Source: Locusta migratoria (taxonomy: Eukaryota > Arthropoda > Insecta > Orthoptera > Acrididae). Taken from it: a stretch of 64,000 nucleotides of DNA. The position numbers were made by a program, and so were the translations under genes. Below are positions 1 through 9,913 of this stretch, in pieces; the stretch's first letter is position 1, and the number at the start of each line of letters is the position of its first letter. The stretch covers positions 355,881,168 through 355,945,167 of the forward strand of contig CM048744.1 of assembly GCA_026315105.1 (NCBI GenBank), given 5' to 3'. The notes beneath the pieces were generated by a model. It was not told where the DNA came from and searched no databases. It saw only the letters and a program-made list of their open reading frames with translations.

Positions 1-148
1 AGTCCGTAAACTTACAAACTACTTATGAACTAGTTAACACTAAGGACATCACAAATATCCATGCCCTAGGAGGGATTTGAACCCCCGACCGTAGTGGCCG
101 TGCAGACCGTGACAGGCGCGCCTCAGTCCCGCAGGCCAACGCGGCCGG
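1..148 (-). repeat. tRNA-derived SINE, cut by window edge
   Basis: This is a minus-strand copy of the main SINE. It shows the tail (TACAAACTACTTATGAAC), the B-box complement (GGATTTGAACCCCCGACC) and the GCGGCCGG head at its right end. The tail runs off the left window edge. It is non-coding, and the ORF crossing it is only a shadow. Confidence 0.9.
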
Positions 149-313
149 TTAACATTTTTTGAAATAAATAAATTGTTTAAGGTGTCCATTGCTCTGAAGC
201 GTTCAGTCGGCATTCGAAACCCGGTGGAGCACAATTGTAACAGCCGAGAAGTATAAATATTTTGAATTTGTAAATTTACCGTTGCTGACGTCAACCAAAT
301 CTGTTCAAAAATA

Positions 314-494
314 TTCAAATGTTTGTGAAGCTTAAGGGACTTAACTGCGGGGTCATCAGTCCCTAAACTTACAAACTATTTATGAACTAAGTTACACTAA
401 AGACGACACAAACATTCATGTCCGAGGGAGGATTCCAACCCCCGACGGCGGACGGCCGGGCGCACCGCAACACGGGCTCCAGTACGCGCGGCTA
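314..494 (-). repeat. tRNA-derived SINE, variant head
   Basis: A minus-strand copy with the usual tail but a divergent tRNA-like head (GACGGCGGACGGCCGGGCGC), so it belongs to a second subfamily. AATCTGT occurs on both sides (about 298 and 493) and may be a short target duplication. Confidence 0.8.
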
Positions 495-949
495 ATCTGT
501 AACGGAATATTGTGCAGTTGGGGATTTCACCAGAGCAGACGACGCGCCTGAACAGTGTATGGTGTCGTGTAGAGGGCGCGTGGCGATTATCGGCCACGCG
601 TGGTAATGCGGCACGCATAATAATAAGCGTCGGTACCCACACAGCGCCGCTGCAGACGGGTGACGGCCGCAAACAAAGAAGCTCGGCGTCAATAGCCCCG
701 CCACTGCCGCCCGCGTTGGGGGCAGCGGGCAGCGGCAGCCCGACAAATGCGATTGGAAGTCTTACGATTTCAAAAAGCACGCCGCCCTGCTTGCGCTAAC
801 CACCACTATACTCGACCGCTGCCATTGAGCGCTGAACGCTAAACGCGGTAGTCAATGCAAATGACGACACAGTACCAAATACTTGGAAGCCTGCTACTGT
901 AAGTTCTATGGAGATTAGCAGATGATTACGATGGTTTATTACCTACTTT
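495..949. other. GC-rich interval without recognisable gene
   Basis: The first 300 bases are GC- and CpG-rich and give overlapping ORFs of 84-127 residues on both strands. That is expected where stops are rare. No family motif, splice structure or repeat match was recognised. Confidence 0.5.
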
Positions 950-2060
950 ATTTATAACTAGCTGAAAACCCGGGGTTGCCCGGGTATTTATTTATTAATT
1001 TATTCCTGCCATTTTAAAGCTATATATCCATTTATATAACTGTTGTATGTCTGTAACATCGCCGGCCGCGGTGGCCGCGGGGACTGAGGCGCTTCAGTCA
1101 CGGTCTGCACGGCCACTACGGTCGGGGGCTCGAATCCCCCCTCGGGCATGGATATTTGCGCCGTCCTAGTTCGTAAGTACTTCATAAGTAGTTTGTAAGT
1201 TTAGGGACTGAGGACCCCGTAGTTAAGTCCCATAAGCTTAACAAACATTTGAATCTGTAACATCTCTTGGGAACACAATTAGTAGTACAGAAGTAACACA
1301 TTAAAACTTGGTGCGTGATGGGGCGGTTTTCCATGAACGTTACTGTTTATGTGCTCATATCTCATGAACTACCTGTCGTACTGTGACACAATTTAGAAGG
1401 TACATTCAACTATATGTGTGTATACTATCTGTAAAATTTCCTGCGGCTACAATCAGTAGTGTAAAAATTATAAACTGTAACTTCATACCGAATACCGTAG
1501 ATGTACTCCATAAACAGCGCAAATGTAGTAAGCGAGAAACTTTTTTCTTTTCATAATTTTGCTGTGGTTGTCAGCGAGAAAAAGTTTAATGAAGGTTTGG
1601 AATTATGTTTAAAGTTTGTTGCAAGTCGCTAAGTACTCTCATTCTCATACAGTGTATTTCGAAAGTCTCGCCGCATTATATGGCATTTTTTGCGATTTCT
1701 ATTAGCTATGACGTAATATCTGTTGAACCATGTGCCGTATGTGATTCTTAACCATGCAGCAATTATTACTTCACGGTAAGGAATGTGCGTACCAAATTTG
1801 ATTGAAATCGGTCCTATGGTTTAGGAGAAAGTGGGCAGCATTGTCGCTAAAGGCAGCAGTTTTTCGCGCATCTGATTGTTTATGACGTCATATCTCGTGA
1901 ACACGATATCGTATGTGTTTCTTACACTTGCGGCGACCGTCCTCATTGATTGAAGCTTACGTGTACAAAATTTTATGAAGATTGGAACAAAACTGCAGAT
2001 TTGTATACAACACGTACAAACATACGGACACTCTGCTTTATATATTACACTAGCTGTAAA
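950..2060. repeat. CTAGCTG-headed composite element with degenerate tandem units
   Basis: The element starts near AACTAGCTGAAAACCCGGGG and ends at TATATTACACTAGCTG, so the same ACTAGCTG word marks both ends. Inside, phrases of the form TATGACGTNATATCTNNTGAAC recur at 1348, 1707 and 1881, a unit of about 175 bp. Each is followed by a phrase like ACCAAATTTGATTGAAATCGG. A SINE has inserted at 1061. The class was not identified. The architecture resembles the tandem element at 30.29-31.66 kb. Confidence 0.5.
1061..1253 (+). repeat. tRNA-derived SINE, perfect 11-bp TSD
   Basis: A near full-length copy with head GCCGGCCGCGGTGGCC, B box GGCTCGAATCC and tail ACAAACATTTGAA. TCTGTAACATC flanks it exactly at 1050-1060 and 1254-1264, so the insertion is fairly recent. 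Pol III transcription and LINE-driven retrotransposition are known for the class and inferred here. Confidence 0.95.
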
Positions 2061-2320
2061 TCATTTTTTTTTTCTTTTTTTTTCCCCCTAAACGACCAAA
2101 CTTCTGAGGTCATTCGTCCTTAGACTTACAACCTTTGTGTATCTTTGGTACGATGAAGTTGAAGGAGGTGACCTGTGACTAGCAAGAATGTGGATATGGG
2201 TCTGCAACTAAAAGATGTGCTTGTGATGGTACAAATTCATCTATATAAAGTTCTACAATGTATCAGAGTCCTGGACTCAGAATGTTCTTATGGCTTGTGC
2301 TAAGATTGCTGGCTCTCCTC

Positions 2321-2572
2321 TGTTGAACTTCTGCAACTTCCTGGGGCTGGCTCGTACAGACTGGAACTTCGGTACTCTGCCGTTGCTGTGGTGCGCCGGC
2401 GAGCCCTCTCTTGTTGTTGGCTGGCGCGCGAAGCCGGCAAAGAGGTACCGAGACTGCGGGCGCCCCCGGCGGTCTAAGCACTTTGGGGCGACTTACCGCT
2501 CCTTCGTATATTGGCGCGGCGACTTGAGTGCGCCGCCGGCATTTTGGAAAATAGCGACGCTACAACACAAAC
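2321..2572 (-). repeat. GC-rich dispersed repeat, copy 1
   Basis: Its reverse complement resembles 17493-17697 over about 200 bp. Shared words include CCGCCGGGGGC, CCCGCAGTCTCG, GCGCACCACAGC and AGTTCAAC. Neither copy is coding. The GC content contrasts with its flanks, and a fragment of an unknown LTR or DNA element is possible. Confidence 0.55.
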
Positions 2573-2699
2573 TGTTTAAATGACTTACGTGAAGCATAGG
2601 ACACATACCCATGCCCGTGGAAGAACTCAGAGCTCCAGTGGAAGCGCGCAAGCAATCAGTGACATGGAACCCGGCGTTGCCCGGTTACATAGTAATTTA

Positions 2700-2840
2700 A
2701 ATTTTCTCCTAGTCCCTGTCATTTGTCATTTTTAACAGTGGCCGTTATATTTCAGATGTGTTAGGACCCATGGCTCTACTCTACGTTCGATCCCTGCGAA
2801 ACCCTACATTTCAGCAGGATAATGCACGACCGCATGTTAC
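2700..2840 (+). pseudogene. Tc1-like transposase relic, part 1
   Basis: In one frame from about 2741 the translation reads GRYISDVLGPMALLYVRSLR and then NPTFQQDNARPHV. This is the block leading to the second catalytic Asp of Tc1/mariner (IS630) DDE transposases, which cut and paste DNA in the nucleus. The Asp in QQDNARPH is kept. The frame ends at a LINE inserted at 2841. The matching continuation (AGPIRAFLHTENVRLLPW) resumes at 4128. The N-terminal half is missing here. Part of the 5' end of the same family is seen at 62.6-62.9 kb. Confidence 0.8.
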
Positions 2841-3873
2841 ATCTACATCCACACAGATACTCTGCAAATCACATTTAAGTGCCTGACAGAGGATTCATTA
2901 ACCACTTTCTTAACTTTTATCTACCGTTCCATTCTCTAATAGCGCGCCGGGAGAAAGAACACCTAAATCGTTCCGTTTTCGATCTGATTTCTCTTATTTT
3001 ATTGGGATGGTCATGTCTCCCTAAGTAGGTGGGTGCAAGCAAAGTATTTTCACATTCAGAAGTAAAAGTCGGTGATTGAAACTTCGCAAACAAATCACCC
3101 CGCAATGAATAACGTGTTTCTTTTAATGATTTCCACCCCAATTCGTGCAACATTTCCGTGACGCTCCCCCCCCCCCCCCCCGTAACGCGATAAAACAAAA
3201 CGAGCTGCCCTTTTCTGAACCTTCTCAATATCTTGCGTCAGTCCCACCTGTTGAGGGTCCCACAAGGGGCAACAGTACTCCAGGAGAGGACGCACAAGTG
3301 TGATGTATTCAGTGTCTTTGGTGGAGCTGGTGCATCTTCGAAGCGTTTTGCCAATGAAACGTAACCTTTGATTCGCCTTCCCCACAATATTTTCTGTGTG
3401 TTCTCTCTAGGCAGAGTTGTCCGTAATTGTAACTCCTAGGTATTTGGTAGAATTTACGACCTTAAGGTTTGACTGATTTATCGCGTAATTGAAGTTCAGC
3501 GGATTTCTTTTAGTGGTCATGTACTTCACACTTTTCTTTATTTAGTGTCAAATGTCAATTTTCGCACCATGTAGAAATTTTGTCTAAATCGCTTTGCAGC
3601 TGCTTTTGATCCTCTTTTGACTTCTCTAACCGATAAACGACAGCATCATCCGCGAACAGTCGAAGGGAGCTATTCAGATTGTCTCCTAAATCATTTATAA
3701 ACATGAGGGAGAGTAGGGGACCTATAACGCTTCCCTGGTGAACGCCAGATATCACTTCTGTTTTACTCGATGACTTACCGTCAATTACAACGAACTGGGT
3801 CCTTTCTGATAGGAAATCGTGAATGCAAAGCACAATTGTGGAGATATTCCATAAGCACGCAATTTCATTAGAA
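2841..3873 (-). pseudogene. CR1/jockey-like LINE, 3' part of reverse transcriptase (family A)
   Basis: Read on the minus strand, this is the 3' kilobase of a non-LTR retrotransposon. The palm block VISGVHQGSVIGPLLSLMFI and catalytic LFADDAVVYR (near 3632-3658) are followed by the thumb (KANQRLRFIGKTL, LVRPLLEYCCPLWDP, EKVQKRAARFVLSRY) and the end AIREWNGR. The usual glutamine-proline order PQG is here HQG, a substitution. A 16-C run at 3166-3181 shifts the frame. The 3' end is ATCTACATCC, the complement of the GGATGTAGAT tail of this family. It is 5' truncated and sits inside the Tc1 relic. The same family recurs at 18.2, 23.3 and 38.6-39.8 kb. Confidence 0.85.
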
Positions 3874-4000
3874 GCCGCTTGTGGCGCCCACCCACCGCAG
3901 TCTCAAGCGTTGCTAGCAAAGCCTACGCCGCCTGAAGCTGCGAGCGAAGAGTCACCAACTCTGCCTCCATCCGTTCGCAGCAGTCACAGTTCCTAGCCAT
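3874..4000 (-). pseudogene. Coiled-coil ORF1/gag-like N-terminus joined to the LINE
   Basis: An ATG at 4000 opens MARNCDCCERMEAELVTLRS and then QLQAA before a TAG at 3923-3925. Past that stop the frame continues LLATLETAVGGRHKR and enters the LINE (LMKLRAYGISPQ) without a break. The heptad-like E/L pattern and Cys cluster resemble the start of a retroelement ORF1 or gag, which would bind RNA. I do not recognise the exact family. It may be the 5' end of an internally deleted LINE or a separate element that the LINE abuts. Confidence 0.4.
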
Positions 4001-4127
4001 TCTAAAAACCTTTGTTTCTTCCAAGTAAGTACGTCAGAGGACACAGTAGTTTGATAAACAGTGAGCTTTGCAAAGTATAAACCTAACGCTGAACTGTTTA
4101 TTAACGGCGAATCTGAAAAATATATAC

Positions 4128-4406
4128 GCAGGTCCTATACGGGCCTTTCTGCATACAGAAAATGTTCGACTACTGCCCTGGCCAGCACATTCTCCAGATC
4201 TCTCACCAACGGAATACGTCTGGTCAATGGTGGCCGAGCAACTGGCTCGTCACAATACACCAGTCACTACTCTTGACGAACTGTGGTATTGTGTTCGAGC
4301 TGCATGGGCATCTGTCCCAGTACTTGCCATCAAAGCTGTGTTTGACTCAATGCCCAGGCGTATCAAGGCCGTTATTACGGCCAGAGGTGGTTGTTCTGGC
4401 CACTGA
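4128..4406 (+). pseudogene. Tc1-like transposase relic, part 2 (C-terminus)
   Basis: An open frame reads AGPIRAFLHTENVRLLPWPA, HSPDLSPTEYVWSMVAEQLA and on to ITARGGCSGH with a natural stop at 4404-4406. SPDLSPxExVW holds the third catalytic acidic residue (Glu), which is kept. The block aligns end to end with part 1 at 2700-2840 across the LINE. The ORF opens 60 bases upstream (4068) in non-homologous sequence, so that ATG is not a real start. The terminal inverted repeat lies 100 bases downstream. Confidence 0.85.
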
Positions 4407-4507
4407 TTTCTCAGGATCTATACACCCAAATTCCGTGAAAATGTAATCACATGTCAATTCTAGTATAATATATTTGTCCAATGAATACCCGTTTATCATC
4501 TGAATTT

Positions 4508-4543
4508 CTTCTTGGTGTAGCAATTTTAATGGCCAGTAGTGTA
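4508..4543 (+). repeat. Tc1-like terminal inverted repeat
   Basis: The word GTAGCAATTTTAATGGCCAG plus AGTGTA marks the outer end of the Tc1 copy whose C-terminus lies just upstream. The same word occurs at 62850-62886 beside the 5' part of the same family. Confidence 0.7.
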
Positions 4544-4866
4544 TTAACCGTGACGAATTGTACAGTCAGAGAGTCGAGGCTAGCGAACAGTGGAACTTTC
4601 AGCTCAGTATACAGATTTAAAGATAAAAGTAATATTATCCCATTAGTATTAATATTTCAGTAGTATACTATCGATTGTATCGTAATAATGAAATTCATTT
4701 TACTCAAGGCGGTTTGTCCTACCGTCATGTTTTAAAGTGCAATGTCAGTCGAGTAGTATTGTCCAAATTAATTTGTCTTTTGCTATTATGATAATGTTAA
4801 GGTCGAAGAGTAGTCTTAAATCGAAGCGAAGCCGAAATCACGTAAAGGGATGATTGGTTTCAATGT

Positions 4867-5788
4867 TCCTACGACTTCACTGAAAAGGAAAGTGAATTCA
4901 CTGCAGATAATCAGTAGATAGCCATGACACCTAGGATGCGCTTCTTGACACCAATATTTGATATAAAATGCCAATAAAATCTTATTGCACACATGAGATA
5001 TTCAGATTCCACGTTAATGCCACTAGGTAGTATTGAGTTTCACGATTTGACAACATATTTAAAACTTTTCTCATATTTTTAACAGAGATAAAAAATTGCT
5101 AGGTAAAGATTTTCATCACGACTTTATCCAACAACAGACTTAAATGATATTTCAGTCCACAAGTTTGAGTTTTAGTATCAAGCGACAGATGGCGAAAGGT
5201 TTTTGAACCAGTTTTTATTATCTGATACTTTCATTATTTAACCGGTGGCACGTGATTGTCTTCAAGCCGGCTGGTGAAGAAATTCGGGAGAGGGAGAGAG
5301 AGAGAGAGAGAGAGTTATTGCAATTAAAAGAATAACGCTCAAGATTCGTCAAAATTGAAAATATATTGAGATGAACAAATTAAATTTTCTCTTACACACG
5401 CGTGTTTTGAGGCATGATTTGTTGACGTGGTGGAGTATCGGGAAAAAGTTTTCAATGATATCAGTGCTTTACTTCATAAGATGAGGCGGTCGACGAGCCT
5501 ACGTTGGCATGTGAATCCGGACGGCGGGCCGCGTAGGTCGTCCACGCCTGGGCCTAACAGATGAAGTTAACCGATGTTTAGACTGTGGCCCAGTCTCTTC
5601 GACACTATTCTGAACCATGTTTATGGATGTCGCTTCTTAAGCCTGGAATCCGAGTATCTCAAGTGTGCAGTAAGATTTTATTGGCAATTTACATCAAATA
5701 TTGGCGTCAAGAAGCGCATCCTAGGTTTCATGGCTATCTACTGATTACCTGCAGTGAATTCACTTTCCTTTTCAGTGTAGTTGTAGGA
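4867..5788. repeat. Inverted repeat (foldback) with 145-bp arms
   Basis: Arms 4867-5011 and 5644-5788 are near-identical reverse complements, differing at only a handful of positions. Both carry TAGGATGCGCTTCTTGAC and GAATTCACTTTCCTTTTC or their complements. The 632-bp loop holds a GA microsatellite at 5293-5314 and no coding motif. The class is unknown. Confidence 0.85.
5293..5314 (+). repeat. (GA)n microsatellite
   Basis: About 11 GA units follow GGGAGAGG, inside the loop of the inverted repeat. Confidence 0.95.
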
Positions 5789-5830
5789 ATAATTAGATAT
5801 AAGACGTATTTACTTTGTTTTATTTTTACC

Positions 5831-5864
5831 GGACATATTTCAGCACTTGTTGTGGTGTCATCAG
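5831..5864 (-). other. Hammerhead-like motif
   Basis: On the minus strand CTGATGA (5858-5864) is followed after about 16 nt by GAAA (5838-5841). This is the order of the conserved hammerhead core. The intervening CAC/GTG stem is short, so activity is doubtful. See the findings for the set. Confidence 0.3.
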
Positions 5865-8251
5865 TACGAAGTGTTTATTTCCAGTACTATCCTAAGCTAA
5901 CGGATTGCATATAGGTCCCATGATGTTATATTTGTTATTACAATGTGATTTATTAGTCTGTGACGATTTTTCTTTTTTTTTTTTCCTTCTTTATTTCTCG
6001 TATTTACTACATGTTGAGATGATCGGTGCCAACCAGAAATCACTCTATAAAGACAACACTAACAAATATGAGGAGTAATTATGAAAATTACAAAAATCGT
6101 GACATGTTGAAAGAAATCATGTGGTAATTACAAATCCACGAATATATATGCAATCTGTTGGCTTACTGTAATACTGAAAATAAGCACATCCGACTGACGC
6201 CAGCACAAGAAGTTGTGAAACATGTTCCAGAAATTAAAGCAAATTAAATATCTTGCATAAGATGAAATATCTCACTGTTTATTTTCCATAACATTTCTAA
6301 TTGTATCTCTTATGAAATCTTTTCTTTCCGTGTGACGCTCCGGCCAAAAATGTTTTGACCATTTACACAACAATGAATTTTCAAATAATGTTTTTGTGCA
6401 GATATACCTTATTTCGAAACATAAAGAGACGTTTTAAACCACTGCGGCCCTATGTGACCCACAGCATTCACCGTACACATACCGGCAAGTCCAGTAAAAT
6501 TATATGCTTCTATTTAAGTAAATTAACAGACATTGGTCGCTATAAATGTCGAAAGATTCAATTGATGCTGTAAGCTGCATGAAATAAATGTTTTATGCCA
6601 ATAAAAATTCCTTTCCAACGATGGACCGCCATCGCCTTCTTAGTTCACGATACTCCACTTTCTGTAAAAGCAGATACATGAGAGAACTGTAGGACAATCA
6701 ACTCAACAGATCATTCACTGAAATTGGTGTCAAGAATAATGGACAGAGAGAGCTGGAAAAGGTTTCATATGGTAAGAAATGAAATTCTCCACACACTTTG
6801 CAAGGAGAGGGACGTATGAAAAGCACTGACAATATGAGACAGGAATATGGCTCAACTGTTAAGAAAAAACATTCATCGTACTTGAAGGAGCCGTAGAGGG
6901 TAAAATATGCGGTGCAAAACAGATACTTAAATAAATCCAGAAAATAATTGAGGACTTTGTCTGCAAGTGTTATTCTGAGGTGAATTGGTTGTTAGAGGAG
7001 AATGATGGCTGTCTGAAACCAACTAAAACAACAAGGAAAAATGCCCCGTCTGCATTATATCGAGGTTTTCTCTAGGAGTTTTTGGACGCCCTGAGAATGT
7101 AGACTACAACATAGACTGATGCACAGTAGGGTACACAAGACCCAAAATTCGTTCTCACGTTGCCTCAAAATTACCACCACGAAGATGCTGATAAGCGCCC
7201 CTATAATCTTATCTTAGCCTGTTGGGTGTATTATGACACGCGTGCAGATATCGGTGAAAGCGGGGTTCACCAGTAACTCGCCACTGCAGGACAGAATTTT
7301 CACACGCCACAGTGATTCGCATTAGAATCCAGCAGCAATACTTATTGTAGTGCCGCAGGTAGCGATGCGACCAGACACACCTACACAGCTGTGGATACCT
7401 AACGATAGCCAGGATCACGTGAACACCGGCAGTTGGCAGCGGATTGTGATCACGATCACTTGTCAAAGGAGTTGGGCGAATCACAGTCAAATAACGCTCT
7501 GCACTGATCCAGCACAGAGCGTGCTTCGTGTCCTCCACAGTTCATTGCTTCGTCCATTGTACGTAGTTTTGTCAGAAGGGTGATCTAAGCTTGCTACAGT
7601 CATCTGCAGTACCTCACTGACGTTTAGATATTGAGACTTAAAAATTATCGCGGACTGTCAAGATAACTTCCAAAGTTTTACTTTATCAGTCTGGAATGAC
7701 TCAACTTCTCCAGCGCACAAAGATGAGTTTGTAACAAATCTTGTATGTTACACTAGAGCAACCCCATAACATTTATATTTATAGAGTTGACGGTGAAATG
7801 AAGACACACGCGACCTGTAGCTTCACTAAATGTCAACATTATCTAGTAACTTTCGCAGCGTTGAAAATCTTAAAAGGTAGAATAAAGAAAAATGCCTGCG
7901 ACATCCCCGTTTCGTTCGATGCGGAGGAGCAATATATTTGAAGAGCATCTACAATGCTGTTGAGGTTTAAGTGGGTTAGTCATAGGGACTAGGGAAGAGG
8001 TGAAAATTTTGTTGATGAGGCGTGTCACGATAAATACGTATGGATGTGTGAAGTCTGTGTTCCAGGACGGCATAGTGGTTAGTGACGAACAGATCGTGGT
8101 TCGAAACCCGGCCTTGGTACAAATTTTCATGCAAAACTTCAGTCTGCACATGTGCTGCATACGTGAATATTATTATGTACTACTTGCAGCCTTTCACGTT
8201 GAACGACTTCTCCGTAGAGGATGAGATCTTTCAGCAGAACAATTCTTCTGA
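5865..8251. other. Long interval with no recognised feature
   Basis: I see no TE protein motif, SINE box or splice-supported exon here. The longest ORF (7209-7538, minus, 109 residues) has no recognisable motif and low-quality composition. It may be old unrecognised repeat. Confidence 0.4.
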
Positions 8252-8434
8252 GCCGCGGTGCAGTAGCCGAGCGGTCTAAAGCGTTTCCCTGCGGAGCGCG
8301 CAGTTGCTCGCCGTGGAGGTTCGAGTCCTTCCTGAGGCATGGGTATGTGTGTTGTCCTTAGGTTAGTTTACCTAGGTTTAAGTAGTTTGTAAGCTACGGA
8401 CTGATGACCATGCAGTTTGGTCCGATAGATTAAT
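8252..8434 (+). repeat. tRNA-Leu-like SINE subfamily
   Basis: The head GCCGCGGTGCAGTAGCCGAG with B box GGTTCGAGTCC and the tail GACTGATGACCATGCAGTTT define a second, Leu-tRNA-like subfamily. It lacks the CATTTGAACATT end, being A-rich instead. Flanks TTCTTCTGA and ATCTTCCGA may be a decayed target duplication. Confidence 0.88.
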
Positions 8435-8737
8435 AAAAAGGAAAAAAAATCTTCCGATCACAAGGCCGTAATCGCACTACAGTGGTTTTTGTAGCATAAT
8501 TGTGAACTTAACCTGATATCTTGTCCTGCAAATTCGCGTTGCGGGCACCCTATGAATCACATGTGGAACGGCACCAAGTGCTAAGGCCTCGCCCTCAAAA
8601 CAGCGGCCCCTTCACTTAGAGTAATTGCTTGATCTGTACGTAGAAATATGGTGCTACATCCGACCGGAAACATACCTAGGTATTTGTCAATGTAGACATT
8701 CCCATCGTATACTAATGACGACAATCCGTCGGGAATC

Positions 8738-8956
8738 CCGTCGGCCGGCAGTTTTGATACAACACGACGTTTCGGAAAGCGTCATACTCTTCATCTTCAG
8801 GCGTAGTGTCGCATTCCATTGCCTGTGGCGGCGTATAGGAGGGGAGGCACTGCTGCTATGAACATCTGGACAACCGCAAATCTCTACACTTGGCCTGGAG
8901 ATGAGGAGTATCACATTTTCACAAACGTCACGGTACATCAGCACTACTATCCGGTT
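8738..8956. repeat. Penelope-like inverted arms with hammerhead-like cores
   Basis: The minus strand at 8768-8800 (CTGAAGATGA...CCGAAACG) and the plus strand at 8895-8927 (CTGGAGATGA...ACAAACG) are diverged copies facing each other. GAAGATG followed by CGAAACG is a signature of Penelope-like element termini, which are known to carry hammerhead ribozymes. No reverse transcriptase was found nearby. Confidence 0.45.
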
Positions 8957-9651
8957 GAAAATCGCGAGACATATAATCACTATCTAAGTATTGTTTAATT
9001 CAAGGACATGGAATCGCTGCTCCATTGTGCGGGCATAACATATGAATTAACATTGTATATCCACTAAGTTTTAGTATTTTTTCATAGTATTCCATATAAA
9101 ATAGTTACAGAATATTCCACAGTTTTCCGTTTGTACAAGTTTAACTTCAACAAATTCATTCCTTAACCACACTCATTCCAGATAAAGTGAGTCAAAATGG
9201 CGTGGGAACAACAGAAAGCATTTTGTGTTCTACTTTTTGCGCAGTGTGGGTCAGTAATAACAATTCATCGTGACTTTCACTTTAGTTATGGTGTGGCTCC
9301 TTCCACAGCACAGATCATTAGGCGTTGGTATGAGCAATTCCGAGACATAGCTTGTGTGCGTAAAGGCAAATCGCCTAGCAATCCTCAAGTGTCTGAGGCT
9401 GACGTTGAACGCAAGAAGTCCACAGAAATCCGTTCGCCATGCAGTTGTGTAATTTCTTTCTTGGCAAGATGGAGGATGGCAGTTTTGTTGTACGCTTAGT
9501 GTTCAGTGACAAGGCAACATTCCATTTAAATGAAAAGATTAACCGCCGTAATGTAAAAGCATGGGGTACCGAACAATCATATCGAGTTCTACAACATGAG
9601 GAGGACACTCTAAAAGTTATTATGTTTTGTGCAGTTTCACGAAAAGGTGTA

Positions 9652-9861
9652 CAAAATTAATGAAATGTTTGTAAAGTTATGTGACCCAACGGCAGAGGTC
9701 ATCGGTCCCCCAAACTTACAAACTACATACCGTAAACTAATATATCCTGAGAACAACACCTACATCCATGTTCGAGGGTGGAGTCGAACCTATGACGGAG
9801 AACGGCCGCGAGCACCGCAGCAAGGCGCCATAGTGCGCACGGCTATTCTGCCGCGGCCAAT
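9652..9861 (-). repeat. SINE inside the mariner transposase
   Basis: Tail at left, GCCGCGG head at right. AAGGTGTA (9644-9651) and TAGGTGTA (9861-9868) flank it as a 7-8 bp target duplication. Removing one copy rejoins the transposase frame from VSRKG to VWPDF. Confidence 0.9.
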
Positions 9862-9913
9862 AGGTGTATGGCCAGATTTCCTCAACAATGAAACTGGAAA
9901 CATATATTGACAT

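Noticed and set aside
397..799. Overlapping ORFs of 84-127 residues on both strands
   Set aside because: They lie in GC-rich DNA with few stops, have no domain, no codon-bias contrast between strands, and part overlaps a SINE.
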